Shown: piece after piece, positions 34,103 through 43,897 of the stretch
Position numbering within the stretch: the first letter of the stretch is position 1
Layout of the letters: each line of letters begins with the position of its first letter
Assembly: GCF_011947365.2 (NCBI RefSeq)
Contig: NZ_JAAVSH020000001.1
Coordinates: 1,996,841-2,048,428, forward strand
Direction of reading: 5' to 3'
Source: an endosymbiont of Lamellibrachia barhami
Lineage (GTDB): Bacteria; Pseudomonadota; Gammaproteobacteria; Chromatiales; Chromatiaceae
Length of the DNA stretch: 51,588 nt
Program-made: the position numbers and the translations under genes
Notes under the pieces: model-generated
Told to the model about the DNA's origin: nothing
What the model saw: only the letters and a program-made list of their open reading frames with translations
Databases searched by the model: none

Positions 34103-34924
34103 ATGGAAATATCTGTAGAACAAATTCTTAACGCCTATGTGATTCCCTGGGGAACCAAGATCATCCTGGCGCTGCTGGTCTTCGTCATCGGTCGCTGGGT
34201 CGCCCGCCTGTTGGTGCGGGGACTGGAGAAGGTGATGGTCAAGGGCAAGGTTGATCAGATGCTGATCAACTTTCTCAGCAATATCGCCTATGTATCGCTG
34301 CTGGCAGTTATCGTCATGGCCGCCCTTGAGCAGTTGGGTGTCAATACGACTTCCGCGTTGGCCATTCTCGGTGCCGCCGGCCTGGCGGTCGGTCTGGCGC
34401 TCAAGGACTCTCTCTCCAGTTTTGCCGCGGGTGTCATGCTGATCATCTTTCGCCCCTTCAAACTTGGTGATTTTATTGAGGCCGGAGGCGAGATGGGTGT
34501 GGTGGAGGAGATTCGCATCTTCCATACTATGTTGAAGACCGGTGATAACCGCGAGATCACTATGCCTAACGCGCAGATCTATGGCGGAACGATTGTAAAC
34601 TACTCTGCCAGGGACACCCGACGTATCGATCTGGTGATTGGTATCGGTTATGACGACGACATCAAGAAGGCACGTGACCTGATCAACGACATACTTGCAG
34701 CAAACGACACCGTGCTGGAGAATCCGGCACCGACGGTTATGCTGCTGACGTTGAATGACAGCAGTGTCGATTTTGCCGTGCGCCCCTGGGTCAAGTCCGC
34801 TGATTATTGGACTACCCGGGCGGATCTGCTGGAGATGATCAAAACCACCTTCGACAAGGAGGGTGTCAGTATCCCCTATCCGCAACAGGATATTCATCTG
34901 TTTAAAGCAGACGCAGCCGCCTGA
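34103..34924 (+). CDS. mscS: Small-conductance mechanosensitive channel MscS
   Basis: The 273-residue protein has normal MscS length. It has three membrane helices (about 15-38, 62-82 and 90-112). The third is the pore helix ALAILGAAGLAVGLALKDSL, with the Ala/Gly packing of MscS. The beta domain follows (RPFKLGDFIEAGGEMGVVEEI, TMPNAQI) and then the alpha/beta C-terminal domain (IDLVIGIGYDDDIKKA). It opens under membrane tension to release osmolytes. An OmpA-like gene follows 39 bp later. Confidence 0.96.
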   Translation: MEISVEQILNAYVIPWGTKIILALLVFVIGRWVARLLVRGLEKVMVKGKVDQMLINFLSNIAYVSLLAVIVMAALEQLGVNTTSALAILGAAGLAVGLALKDSLSSFAAGVMLIIFRPFKLGDFIEAGGEMGVVEEIRIFHTMLKTGDNREITMPNAQIYGGTIVNYSARDTRRIDLVIGIGYDDDIKKARDLINDILAANDTVLENPAPTVMLLTLNDSSVDFAVRPWVKSADYWTTRADLLEMIKTTFDKEGVSIPYPQQDIHLFKADAAA

Positions 34925-34963
34925 GCGGACGTTTATTGAATTTGGAAATAATTGGAGAGAAAA

Positions 34964-35869
34964 ATGGATTCGACCAAGAAGATAACAATGCGCCTTGCGG
35001 CAGTGCCGTTCATGCTTTCCGCAGTGGTGGCAATACCGGCCTACGCGGTTGAGGATGGCTTTATCCACGAGCCGGGCAAGAGTGTCATTCACACCAACTA
35101 TGGTGAGTGTTGGGAATCCAACTATTTTGACGCCGGATTTCCTGTCGATCCCGCCTGCTATGGCGATGCAGATGGTGATGGTGTCGTAGACCCCCTGGAT
35201 GCCTGTCCCGGTACCCCCAAAGGAACCAAGGTTGATGAGAAGGGTTGTGCCCTGATGCAGGACGCCGATGGTGATGGTGTCACGGACGACAAGGATCAAT
35301 GCCCTGGCACGCCGAAGGGTGTGAAGGTTGATGCGGTTGGATGCGCTTTGGACTCCGACGGTGACGGCGTAGCCGATTACAAGGACAAGTGCCCGGGTAC
35401 CCCTGCCGGCGCCAGCGTGGATGCCAACGGTTGCGCCTTGGACTCCGATGGTGACGGCGTAGCGGACTATAAAGACAGATGCCCTGACACCCCCGCTGGT
35501 GAAACAGTTGATTCGACGGGATGCAGCCTTGATTTCACCCTCGTCGGTCATGCGAACTTCAAGCTCAACAGTGCTGATTTGAGTGATAAGGCCAAGATGG
35601 CGTTGGATGCAGTAGCGGCAAAGATACTTTCACATTCACGTGGTAGTGCAGTGGAAGTCATCGGACATACCGATAGCACGGGTTCTGCCGAATATAATCA
35701 AGGGCTTTCGGAGAGTCGTGCCAGATCTGCTGAGCTCTATCTGGAGAGCAAAGGTGTTCCAGCTGACCAGATTACCTCCAAAGGTATGGGTGAGACTCAG
35801 CCTGTGGCCGACAATGGCACGAAGGACGGTCGTTATCAGAACCGGCGTGTCGAGATTGATGTGAAATAA
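34964..35869 (+). CDS. OmpA-family outer membrane protein with thrombospondin type 3 repeats
   Basis: The 301-residue protein uses the ATG at 34964, chosen for its GGAGAG. A signal peptide (to about PAYA) is followed by four calcium-binding type 3 repeats built on DxDGDGVxDxxDxCPGTP (residues about 65-180), with regularly spaced cysteines. The C-terminal OmpA/MotB domain has GHTDSTGSAEYNQGLSESRA and the NRRVEI end that grips peptidoglycan. There is no beta-barrel domain, so it is probably a periplasmic or surface linker. A strong GC hairpin follows. Confidence 0.95.
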   Translation: MDSTKKITMRLAAVPFMLSAVVAIPAYAVEDGFIHEPGKSVIHTNYGECWESNYFDAGFPVDPACYGDADGDGVVDPLDACPGTPKGTKVDEKGCALMQDADGDGVTDDKDQCPGTPKGVKVDAVGCALDSDGDGVADYKDKCPGTPAGASVDANGCALDSDGDGVADYKDRCPDTPAGETVDSTGCSLDFTLVGHANFKLNSADLSDKAKMALDAVAAKILSHSRGSAVEVIGHTDSTGSAEYNQGLSESRARSAELYLESKGVPADQITSKGMGETQPVADNGTKDGRYQNRRVEIDVK

Positions 35870-36222
35870 AACGCCACTTCAGGAGCGAAGTGGATGGGCG
35901 GCGGCGCCGGGTTAGGGCGCCGCCGCTCTGCGACAGGAGTCCAGACAAAATAATATCTGATTACCCCTATCACTCAGCTGCTATAGGGAAAGGGATTTGT
36001 CCGCGAACAACGCTAAAAGCGCAAATGCATTGATTTTGTATGAAAACCTGATTGTTATTCATCTGCATCGGCCGGTTCAATGATGACAGAATAGGGCTTG
36101 TTGGATGGATGCAATGACTTAATGCATAAAGAAAAATCGCGTTATTTGCGGATTGAAAAACACTCTCCGGTCATGGCTGAATTTTAGGGGTAATCAGGAA
36201 ATAATAAGCAAGGAGAAATGTA
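35870..36222. other. Intergenic region before response regulator
   Basis: This gap of 353 bases has no gene. Apart from the GC hairpin it holds a 12-bp inverted pair, CTGATTACCCCT (35957-35968) and AGGGGTAATCAG (36186-36197), 217 bp apart. The second lies 25 bp before the response-regulator start. The rest is A+T-rich. Confidence 0.5.
35898..35926 (+). terminator. GC-rich hairpin after OmpA-like gene
   Basis: GCGGCGGCGCC (35898-35908) pairs perfectly over 11 bp with GGCGCCGCCGC (35916-35926), loop 7. No T tract follows, so it may stop transcription weakly or act as a 3'-end stabiliser. Confidence 0.5.
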
Positions 36223-36939
36223 GTGCGAATTGCTTGTCTTGAAGATGATCCGGTGCAATCCATTGTGCTGCGGGAATGGATGGAATCGGAAGGCTATACC
36301 TGTCGTGTTTTTGCAGATGCAAGCGCCTATATCCGGGAGCTGAGGCATGAATCCTACGACTTGTTGATCATGGACTGGGAACTGCCTGATGCCACGGGTA
36401 TCGAGGTGCTTTCCTGGGTGCGCAAGGAGATGGATTGGAACATACCGGTGCTCTTTATCACTCACCGGGACAGCGAAGGGGATATTGTCGAAGCGCTGGA
36501 GCGGGGAGCAGATGACTATCTTGCAAAACCGATCTCGCGTGAAATAACCCTGGCGAGGGTGAAAGCCCTGGCACGCCGTAAAACCGGACAGACCTCGCGC
36601 AATGACGTGCTTGAAATTGGCAATTTCAAACTCATCAGGGATGCCAAGATGATTGTCAGCGGTGAGGTATCCATCGAGTTGACCGAGAAAGAGTTTCAAC
36701 TGGCCTGGATTCTTTTTTCCAATGTCGGTCGACTGCTCTCCCGGGACCACCTGCTGGAGACGGTTTGGGGGTTTGGCCCGGGGCTGGTGACCCGTACCGT
36801 GGATACTCACATGAGCCGGTTGAGGCGTAAACTGAGCCTGGTGCCGGAAAATGGCTGGAGACTCAAGGCGGTCTATCATCAGGGGTATCGTCTGGAACAG
36901 CTGCAAAAAGATGACATGGCGTCCGCCGTTGGTATCTGA
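36223..36939 (+). CDS. OmpR-type response regulator
   Basis: The 238-residue protein starts at a GTG with AAGGAG upstream. The receiver domain has the acidic pair DD (residues 8-9), phospho-acceptor Asp51 (LLIMDWELPD), the switch Thr region (VLFITHRD) and Lys in YLAKPIS. The C-terminal winged helix (about 135-230) has the OmpR pattern ELTEKEFQLAWILFSNVGR, then RTVDTHMSRLRRKL. It most likely pairs with the CHASE2 histidine kinase two genes downstream. Confidence 0.93.
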   Translation: MRIACLEDDPVQSIVLREWMESEGYTCRVFADASAYIRELRHESYDLLIMDWELPDATGIEVLSWVRKEMDWNIPVLFITHRDSEGDIVEALERGADDYLAKPISREITLARVKALARRKTGQTSRNDVLEIGNFKLIRDAKMIVSGEVSIELTEKEFQLAWILFSNVGRLLSRDHLLETVWGFGPGLVTRTVDTHMSRLRRKLSLVPENGWRLKAVYHQGYRLEQLQKDDMASAVGI

Positions 36940-37192
36940 TCACATAATTATTCGGCATATTCCATCGGTCTGAAATAGCCGATGGCAGTGTCGAATGGAC
37001 CTGGATTAGAACAGCCTCTTATTACCACGTTATCCGAGCGCCCAGGTCTTCAATTCCTGCTAAATAATCGTGAAATTGGTGCAGCCAGGTACAGAGAGTT
37101 GTCTGATACGGTTCAATCCGTAAGAATGTTGTCTCCCCTCCACCATTCGGTTGGAATTTCTGTTGGTCTATCAACTCATGAAAGATAGATAG

Positions 37193-38527
37193 ATGTTGCG
37201 TTATACCCGTTTTATTACCGCGATCTCACTCTTGATCCTGGCCCTTCCTTCTGTTCAGGCAGAGGATTGGGTTTATCGCATGAGGAGTGGTGACTCGCTC
37301 TCGAAAATCAGTGCTCAATTCCTGAAAAATGAGATCTCAACCGTCAGGTTGCAGTACTACAATCAGATCGAAAATCCTACACGGATTCCATTGGGTAGTG
37401 AAATCAAAGTGCCGCTGGAGTGGCTGAAGCTTACCCCGAGTCCGGCAGAGGTGCTCTCTCTCGAAGGGGAAGTGAGCATTGTTCGTGCGGGGGAAAGTGA
37501 TCCCGTTTCGCTTTCCGATGTGGACCAGCTACAGATTGGCGATGTGGTGACCACCGGCAGGCAGAGCAGCCTCGCACTCAGGTTTGCCGATGGCTCCCGG
37601 TTGATGCTCGGCCCTGAGACTCAGGTCTCCATGGACACTCTCTCAGCTTTTGGTGAGGCGGGCATGGTCGATACCCGGGTGCGGGTGCAGTACGGACGGG
37701 TGGAGAGTGAGGTGGAGCCTTTGCAGGGTGCAGGCGCCCGGTTTCAGATCACCACCCCGGCGGCGGTCACCATGGTACGGGGCACCGGCTTCCGGGTCGG
37801 TGTCGAGTTCGGGAGCGGTCTGACGCGCAATGAGGTGGTGAGGGGTCAGGTGGCCGTTGAAGGCGAGGGAGAGAGCCTGGATGTTGATGCAGGGTTCGGC
37901 ACCATGATCGAACCTGGAAAGCCCCCGTTAAAGCCCCGCCCCCTGCTAACGTCGCCCGATATCAGTATGCTTGAGGTCGATATGGATCTTCCCGCAGCGT
38001 CCCTCCGCTGGTCAGGGCTGGAGGGTGCCGAAGCCTACCGGGTGCAGCTCTTCCGAGGGGAGCCGGGTGGCGGGGTCATCGTGGAGCAGGTGCTTACAAC
38101 CCCTGAATTTACCCTACTGGAATTAACCCCCGGCAGCTACAGCATTCGCGTGCGGGGCATCGACGAATTGGGATTGGAGGGGCTGAGTGCGGAACACCGT
38201 TTTTTGCTGAACGAACCACCCCCTCCCCCACCACCGGTGAAGGTGGAGGTTCCGGTAATTGAGGCGCCCCAATTCAATGGCCCCTGGATGTGGGTTCGCT
38301 GGAACGCTGTCGACAACGCCTGGGGCTACCGTTTTCTGGTCGCCGCGGATCCCATGTTGCAGCAGCCGCTGCTGGAGCGGGTTGGCACGAACCCCGAACG
38401 GGTGCTGCCGGTTCCCTGGCCGGGGACCTACTATATCCGTGTGGATGCGCTGATGGAGAGTGAGGACGATGCGCGGCAATCTCAGGTCTATCGCCTCGAC
38501 CTGCCATTACCACAGCCTGGTCCATGA
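37193..38527 (+). CDS. Periplasmic LysM-FecR domain protein
   Basis: The 444-residue protein has a signal peptide (to about VQAE), a LysM module (residues about 27-75, MRSGDSLSKISAQFL), then a FecR domain (about 85-230; GDVVTTGRQSSLALRFADGS and TPAAVTMVRGTGFRVGV). Two fibronectin-like beta segments follow, separated by a proline run (PPPPPPP). LysM would tether it to peptidoglycan and FecR domains act in signal relay. It overlaps the kinase gene by 4 bases, implying a joint function: an envelope sensor feeding the kinase. Confidence 0.9.
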   Translation: MLRYTRFITAISLLILALPSVQAEDWVYRMRSGDSLSKISAQFLKNEISTVRLQYYNQIENPTRIPLGSEIKVPLEWLKLTPSPAEVLSLEGEVSIVRAGESDPVSLSDVDQLQIGDVVTTGRQSSLALRFADGSRLMLGPETQVSMDTLSAFGEAGMVDTRVRVQYGRVESEVEPLQGAGARFQITTPAAVTMVRGTGFRVGVEFGSGLTRNEVVRGQVAVEGEGESLDVDAGFGTMIEPGKPPLKPRPLLTSPDISMLEVDMDLPAASLRWSGLEGAEAYRVQLFRGEPGGGVIVEQVLTTPEFTLLELTPGSYSIRVRGIDELGLEGLSAEHRFLLNEPPPPPPPVKVEVPVIEAPQFNGPWMWVRWNAVDNAWGYRFLVAADPMLQQPLLERVGTNPERVLPVPWPGTYYIRVDALMESEDDARQSQVYRLDLPLPQPGP

Positions 38528-41160
38528 GTCGTTCTGCCCAGGTTTTCCGGTTTCCCGAGTGGTCGCTGTTTGCGCTGGTGGGCCTGATCCTGCTGCTGGT
38601 CTCTAGTAATTGGCTGTGGCGTTGGGACCAACTCATCTACGATCTGCAACTCAACCTCTGGCACACTCCGCCAGCGGAGGATGTGGTGATTGTCGCGGTG
38701 GATGACAGAAGCCTGGAGGCATTTGGCCGCTGGCCCTGGCCGCGGGATCTGCATGCCCGTCTGATCGATCGTCTGACTGACGCAGGCGCGAAGGTTATCG
38801 CAATGGATATCCTGTTTGCAGAGCGTGACAGGGAACACCCTGAGAGAGACCGTCTACTGATTCAATCCACCGCAGCCAGCGGCAGGGTCTTCTTTCCTGT
38901 CGTCATGGAGGAGTATCGACTGGGCGGGCAACTGGTGGAGACCCCGCCGCTGCCTGCACTGTCCGCAGTGGCAGCCGGTCTCGGGCATGTGCATATGGAA
39001 CTGGATGCGGACGGGATAGGCCGCAGCATCTACCTCTACGAAGGGGTTGGGGCAGCCTACTGGCCCCATATGATGCTCTCTGTTTTGCAGTGGTTGGATC
39101 CTGAACGTTGGCAGAAGAACAGGGCGGGTCTGCATCAGGCGCAGCGCCAGTCAGCCATGCAGCCGATCTTTCGTGATCAGCACCGATTGATTCCTTTCAC
39201 CGGCCCGGCCGGGCACTACCCCCGCTACTCCTACAGCCAGGTGCTGGCGGGGGATTTTTTGCCCGCTGCGTTTCAGGATCGCATCGTGTTGGTGGGCGTT
39301 ACCGCTACCGGTCTGGGAGATGTGCTGCCCACGCCGGTCTCCGGTCACGGTCAGCCGATGGCCGGGGTGGAGATCAATGCCAATATCCTCGAAGCCCTGC
39401 GAACGGACAGGGTTCTCAGTCTGGTGGAAATGCCCTGGAGAGTGTTGATTTCGGGGATGGTGGTGGCGTTCGTCTTTCTTCTCTACGGTTTGGTGCGTCC
39501 CCACCTGGCGCCGCTGGTAACCTTGGCACTGCTGTTTTCTCTGTTTGGTCTGGTGTTGCTGGCGCTGCATGTTCTGCACATCTGGTTTCCGCCCTCGGCG
39601 GTGTTATTGGGTCTGGTGTTGAGCTACCCGCTATGGAGTTGGCGTCGTCTGGGACAGACTATTCGCTATCTGAATCAGGAGATGGAGAAACTGCAAAAGG
39701 AGCCCCAGCTGATGCCTTCGGCGAAGTCCCTCGAAGATCTGCGCCAGGGGTTGAGGTTTCTCCAGCGGATCACCAAATTGGACGGGTGGATGGTGTGCGA
39801 CACCAACGGCGCGCCGATGTTTGCCGAGGGCGCTTTCCCGGCGACAGAATCGCTCCCGCAGGGAGAGGCTCAATGGCACAATCCTGGGGTTTGGCGGCGT
39901 TTTGGCCCCGATCAGTGGATACGGGTTTCCCGAGGCGAGACGAGCTGGATGCTGGGTCTGCGCTGGCCCGCAGATGAGTTTCCGCAGGGAAGAGTGTTGC
40001 TGCTGCTGGAGGATTTTGCGGCGAAACTCTCTCTGCCAGAAAAATCCCCGCCGCGAGGAGCGCTGGAGTCTGTTGAGCGCCGTATCGAGCAGGTGCGCCA
40101 TGCTCATGAGCGGCTGCACAATATGCGCAATTTCATCGGGAATGCGATCAGCCAGATGGACGATGGTCTGCTGGTGGTTGATGCCATGGGACAGGTGGCA
40201 ATGGCCAACCCCCGAGCTGCTTTCTATCTTGGCCAGACGGACGCGGTTTCCCTGGTTGGCATGGATGCCGAAACATTATTGAGCCAGCTGGAGATCCAGG
40301 GTGGTTACGACTGGAATGAACTGATGCAGCGCCTGCTGCTGGACGAACAGCCGATCCGTTTCGAGGCGCTGCGTCTGCCGGATACTGAGTTGTTTGTGCA
40401 GATGAAACCCCTGGCCCCGTCTCTTGCCGGTAGTTTCGGTATGATTGTGACGCTCTCATTTATCGGTGCGCTCAAGCGCACTGAACGAATCCGAGCCAAG
40501 ATGCTGAGTTTTCTCTCTCACGACATCCGCTCTCCCATCACGTCGGTGCTCTCCCTTACACAGTCCCGCCAGGCAACGGAAGGCACAGCGGAGTCGCTGG
40601 CCAAACAGATACAGCCACTGGCGCAGCGTTCATTGCGGTTGGCGGATGATTTTCTGCAATTGGCCCGGGCTGAATCGGTGGATGCCACGACGTTTGCAGA
40701 TACCGATTTCGTCTCAGTGGTCTATAGTGCGGTCGATGAGATCTTTATCCAGGCGCAGTCGCGTTATATTCGTATCGACCAGCAGATCGAGTGTGAAGAA
40801 GCCTGGCTCAACGGTAATGCCGGGATATTGGAACGTGCAGTGCAGAATCTGCTGGGTAATGCGGTCAAGTTCTCGCCCGCAGATTCGGTGATTAGCGTTC
40901 ACCTAACCTGTCTCGACAGAGAGATAGTCTGCTGTATCAGGGATCAGGGTCCGGGTATTGCTGAAGGCCAGTTGGAAACTATTTTTCTGCCTTTTCAGCA
41001 GGGTGATCAGACTACCGAATACCAGCGCACCGGCGTTGGCCTTGGGTTGAGTTTCGTCAAGGTGGCGGTCGAGAAGCACGGTGGCACCATCGAGGTATGC
41101 AACAGTGAAACAGGGGGGGCGGAGTTCTGTCTGCGTCTCCCGTTTGACCCGGAGTTGTGA
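38524..41160 (+). CDS. CHASE2-domain sensor histidine kinase
   Basis: The protein has 878 residues. One N-terminal helix leads to a large periplasmic CHASE2 domain (about 30-290; VAVDDRSLEAFGRWPWPRDLH). Three helices follow (about 303-375), then a cytoplasmic coil, a PAS-like region (about 545-650), the dimerisation/phospho-acceptor site FLSHDIRSP (His666) and a HATPase domain with NAVKFSPAD, DQGPGI and GVGLGLSF boxes. The ATG overlaps the FecR-protein stop codon. It probably phosphorylates the response regulator encoded at the head of this three-gene run. Confidence 0.95.
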   Translation: MSRSAQVFRFPEWSLFALVGLILLLVSSNWLWRWDQLIYDLQLNLWHTPPAEDVVIVAVDDRSLEAFGRWPWPRDLHARLIDRLTDAGAKVIAMDILFAERDREHPERDRLLIQSTAASGRVFFPVVMEEYRLGGQLVETPPLPALSAVAAGLGHVHMELDADGIGRSIYLYEGVGAAYWPHMMLSVLQWLDPERWQKNRAGLHQAQRQSAMQPIFRDQHRLIPFTGPAGHYPRYSYSQVLAGDFLPAAFQDRIVLVGVTATGLGDVLPTPVSGHGQPMAGVEINANILEALRTDRVLSLVEMPWRVLISGMVVAFVFLLYGLVRPHLAPLVTLALLFSLFGLVLLALHVLHIWFPPSAVLLGLVLSYPLWSWRRLGQTIRYLNQEMEKLQKEPQLMPSAKSLEDLRQGLRFLQRITKLDGWMVCDTNGAPMFAEGAFPATESLPQGEAQWHNPGVWRRFGPDQWIRVSRGETSWMLGLRWPADEFPQGRVLLLLEDFAAKLSLPEKSPPRGALESVERRIEQVRHAHERLHNMRNFIGNAISQMDDGLLVVDAMGQVAMANPRAAFYLGQTDAVSLVGMDAETLLSQLEIQGGYDWNELMQRLLLDEQPIRFEALRLPDTELFVQMKPLAPSLAGSFGMIVTLSFIGALKRTERIRAKMLSFLSHDIRSPITSVLSLTQSRQATEGTAESLAKQIQPLAQRSLRLADDFLQLARAESVDATTFADTDFVSVVYSAVDEIFIQAQSRYIRIDQQIECEEAWLNGNAGILERAVQNLLGNAVKFSPADSVISVHLTCLDREIVCCIRDQGPGIAEGQLETIFLPFQQGDQTTEYQRTGVGLGLSFVKVAVEKHGGTIEVCNSETGGAEFCLRLPFDPEL

Positions 41161-41221
41161 TTGTTTGCTCCCGGCAAATCGGGGCATAATGCGCGCTTGA
41201 GCAGACCCCGCGGAGAGTGAA

Positions 41222-43075
41222 ATGCCGAAATACCGTTCCCATACCACCACCCATGGACGCAACATGGCCGGTGCCCGCGCCCTGTGGCGGGCTACCGGGA
41301 TGCAGGACGACGATTTCGAAAAGCCGATCATCGCCATTGCCAACTCCTTCACCCAGTTCGTGCCGGGTCATGTCCATTTGAAGGATATGGGGCAATTGGT
41401 GGCCCGGGAGATCGAAAAGGCAGGTGGTGTTGCGAAGGAGTTCAATACCATCGCGGTGGATGACGGCATCGCCATGGGGCACGGCGGCATGCTCTATTCG
41501 CTGCCGTCGCGGGATATCATTGCCGATTCCGTGGAGTATATGGTCAATGCTCACTGCGCGGATGCGCTGGTCTGCATCTCCAATTGCGACAAGATCACCC
41601 CCGGTATGCTGATGGCTGCCCTGCGGCTCAATATTCCAACGGTCTTCGTCTCCGGTGGACCGATGGAGGCGGGTAAGGTCACGCTCTCCTCCAAAGGAGA
41701 GATCAAACTGGATCTGGTGGATGCCATGGTCTCCGCTGCTGATCCCAATGTGAGCGACAGCGACGTGGCGGCCATTGAACGTTCGGCCTGTCCCACCTGC
41801 GGCTCCTGTTCCGGCATGTTCACTGCCAACTCCATGAACTGCCTGACCGAGGCTCTGGGCCTGAGTCTGCCGGGCAATGGTTCCCTGGTGGCCACCCACG
41901 CGGCGCGCGAGGCGTTGTTCCTGGAGGCCGGGCGGCTGATTGTCGATCTCTCCCGTCGCTACTATGAGCAGGAAGAGGATTCTGTTCTGCCTCGCTCAGT
42001 CGCCACATTCGGGGCATTTGAGAACGCCATGACACTGGATATCGCCATGGGCGGCTCCACCAATACCGTGCTGCATCTGCTGGCGGCGGCCCACGAGGCG
42101 GGAGTCGATTTCACCATGCAGGATATCGACCGGCTGTCACGCAAGGTGCCAAATCTGTGCAAGGTCGCACCGAGCACCCAGCAGTACCATATGGAGGATG
42201 TGCATCGTGCAGGTGGAGTGATCGGGATCCTTGGCGAGCTGGATCGCGCAGGATTGCTGAACCGGGATTGCGGCACCGTACATAGTGGCAGCATCGGCGA
42301 GGCCCTCGATCGCTGGGACATCCAGCGGACTTCAGACCCACAGGTTCGGGAGCGCTTTTTGGCCGGACCCGGTGGCGTCCCGACCCAGGTCGCATTCAGC
42401 CAGAATAAAAACTGGCCGAGTCTCGATACCGATCGTGAAAACGGCTGTATCCGGGATTTGGCGCACGCCTACTCACTGGACGGTGGTCTGGCAGTATTGT
42501 TCGGCAATCTGGCGGAGCAGGGCAGTATTGTTAAGACCGCCGGGGTGGATGAGTCGAACCTTACCTTTAGCGGCCCCGCACGGCTTTTTGAAAGTCAGGA
42601 TGACGCAGTGGAGGCAATTCTGGGTGACAGGATTAATGCGGGGGATGTGGTGATCATCCGCTATGAAGGTCCCAAAGGGGGTCCCGGCATGCAGGAGATG
42701 CTCTACCCCACCAGTTATCTGAAATCGAAGGGGTTGGGCAAGGCCTGTGCCCTGATTACCGACGGCCGTTTCTCCGGTGGCACATCGGGGCTATCTATCG
42801 GCCACTGTTCGCCTGAGGCGGCGGAAGGGGGCAATATCGGTCTGGTGCAGGAGGGAGACACCATCGATATCGATATTCCCAATCGTCGCATCAATGTTGC
42901 TGTTTCCGCTGAGATGTTGTCTGCCCGGCGGCAGGAGATGGAGCAGCGGGGCAGTGCCGCCTGGCAGCCGGAAAACCGGCAGCGGCCAGTCTCGCAGGCA
43001 CTACAGGCCTATGCGGCGCTGACCACCAGTGCGGCGCAGGGTGCGGTGCGGGATCTGTCCCAGCTGAAAAAATAG
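41222..43075 (+). CDS. ilvD: Dihydroxy-acid dehydratase
   Basis: The 617-residue enzyme dehydrates 2,3-dihydroxy acids in valine, leucine and isoleucine synthesis. Iron-sulfur and metal motifs are present: [31 protein letters not shown] and [15 protein letters not shown] near the C terminus (active-site Ser). Length is normal. It stands alone 61 bp after the kinase, in the same direction. No attenuator-like leader is visible. Confidence 0.97.
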   Translation: MPKYRSHTTTHGRNMAGARALWRATGMQDDDFEKPIIAIANSFTQFVPGHVHLKDMGQLVAREIEKAGGVAKEFNTIAVDDGIAMGHGGMLYSLPSRDIIADSVEYMVNAHCADALVCISNCDKITPGMLMAALRLNIPTVFVSGGPMEAGKVTLSSKGEIKLDLVDAMVSAADPNVSDSDVAAIERSACPTCGSCSGMFTANSMNCLTEALGLSLPGNGSLVATHAAREALFLEAGRLIVDLSRRYYEQEEDSVLPRSVATFGAFENAMTLDIAMGGSTNTVLHLLAAAHEAGVDFTMQDIDRLSRKVPNLCKVAPSTQQYHMEDVHRAGGVIGILGELDRAGLLNRDCGTVHSGSIGEALDRWDIQRTSDPQVRERFLAGPGGVPTQVAFSQNKNWPSLDTDRENGCIRDLAHAYSLDGGLAVLFGNLAEQGSIVKTAGVDESNLTFSGPARLFESQDDAVEAILGDRINAGDVVIIRYEGPKGGPGMQEMLYPTSYLKSKGLGKACALITDGRFSGGTSGLSIGHCSPEAAEGGNIGLVQEGDTIDIDIPNRRINVAVSAEMLSARRQEMEQRGSAAWQPENRQRPVSQALQAYAALTTSAAQGAVRDLSQLKK

Positions 43076-43167
43076 TGTCTGAAGGGCGGGTTGGTCGTAT
43101 CTGGTTAGGTCGGACTGTTGTGATGGCTCAGAATCGCTGAGCCGGTTTTCCTGTTAATTGGGGTATT

Positions 43168-43875
43168 TTGAAAGTGTCATTTGATTTGAAGCAGTGTTAC
43201 ATCTTTTCCCGTCTCGACGAAAGGCAGATAGCCCGGGTCGAAGCGATGAGTCAGGTGATCGAACTGGAGGATGGTCAGCATTTGTTTCAGGTGGGTGGCG
43301 TGGCGGATCGTTTCTATCTGGTGACTCAGGGGCAGATCAAGCTCTACCGTTTGGCCATGAACGGAAATGAGAAGGTCATCGAGATCATCACGCCGGGCCA
43401 CACATTTGCCGAGGCGCTGATGTTCCAGGAGAGTCCGAATTTTCCGGTCAACGCCACTTCTATCGGTGGTGCTGAACTGTACTCGTTTGACAGCCAGGCC
43501 TTCCTCGATATGCTGCGGGAGTCCACCGCTACCTGTTTCCGGCTCATGGCAAGCATGAGTCAGCGGCTCAAGCATCTGATCAAGGAGATCGACGATTTGA
43601 CCCTGCAGAGCGCCACTGGACGGGTGGCAGGGTTTCTCTGGGGTAATTGGGACACGGAAAAACAGAACGGTAACATGATCGATCTGCGAGCCCCCAAGGG
43701 GGTGCTGGCCTCACGGCTATCGGTAAAGCCCGAGACCTTCTCCCGTATCCTACATAACTTTACCAAGCAGGGGCTGATCAGGGTAAACGGCAGTCACATC
43801 GAGATCATCGATGCGGAGCGGCTCTTTAAGCACGCCGAATCCGCCGGTGTCTGCGGTGGCAGCCTGGCGCCGTGA
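43168..43875 (+). CDS. Crp/Fnr family regulator, Dnr-like
   Basis: The 235-residue protein has a cyclic-nucleotide-type sensor barrel (about 5-120; GGVADRFYLVTQGQIKLYRLA) and a C-terminal winged helix with LASRLSVKPETFSRIL as helix-turn-helix. The N terminus lacks the four Fe-S cysteines of Fnr, so it is closer to Dnr, which senses nitric oxide through haem. The start is TTG 43168 or GTG 43174; neither has a strong ribosome site. It is convergent with the GGDEF-EAL gene. Confidence 0.88.
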   Translation: MKVSFDLKQCYIFSRLDERQIARVEAMSQVIELEDGQHLFQVGGVADRFYLVTQGQIKLYRLAMNGNEKVIEIITPGHTFAEALMFQESPNFPVNATSIGGAELYSFDSQAFLDMLRESTATCFRLMASMSQRLKHLIKEIDDLTLQSATGRVAGFLWGNWDTEKQNGNMIDLRAPKGVLASRLSVKPETFSRILHNFTKQGLIRVNGSHIEIIDAERLFKHAESAGVCGGSLAP

Positions 43876-43897
43876 TGGTGACTGTTACAACCGATTT

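Noticed and set aside
34076-35551. 491-codon minus-strand frame opposite mscS and the OmpA-like gene
   Set aside because: It spans two genes and their gap, and the repetitive residues mirror the type 3 repeats on the other strand.
36982-37188. 68-codon frame between the response regulator and the LysM-FecR gene
   Set aside because: No ribosome site, no recognisable domain and low-complexity residue use; likely chance.
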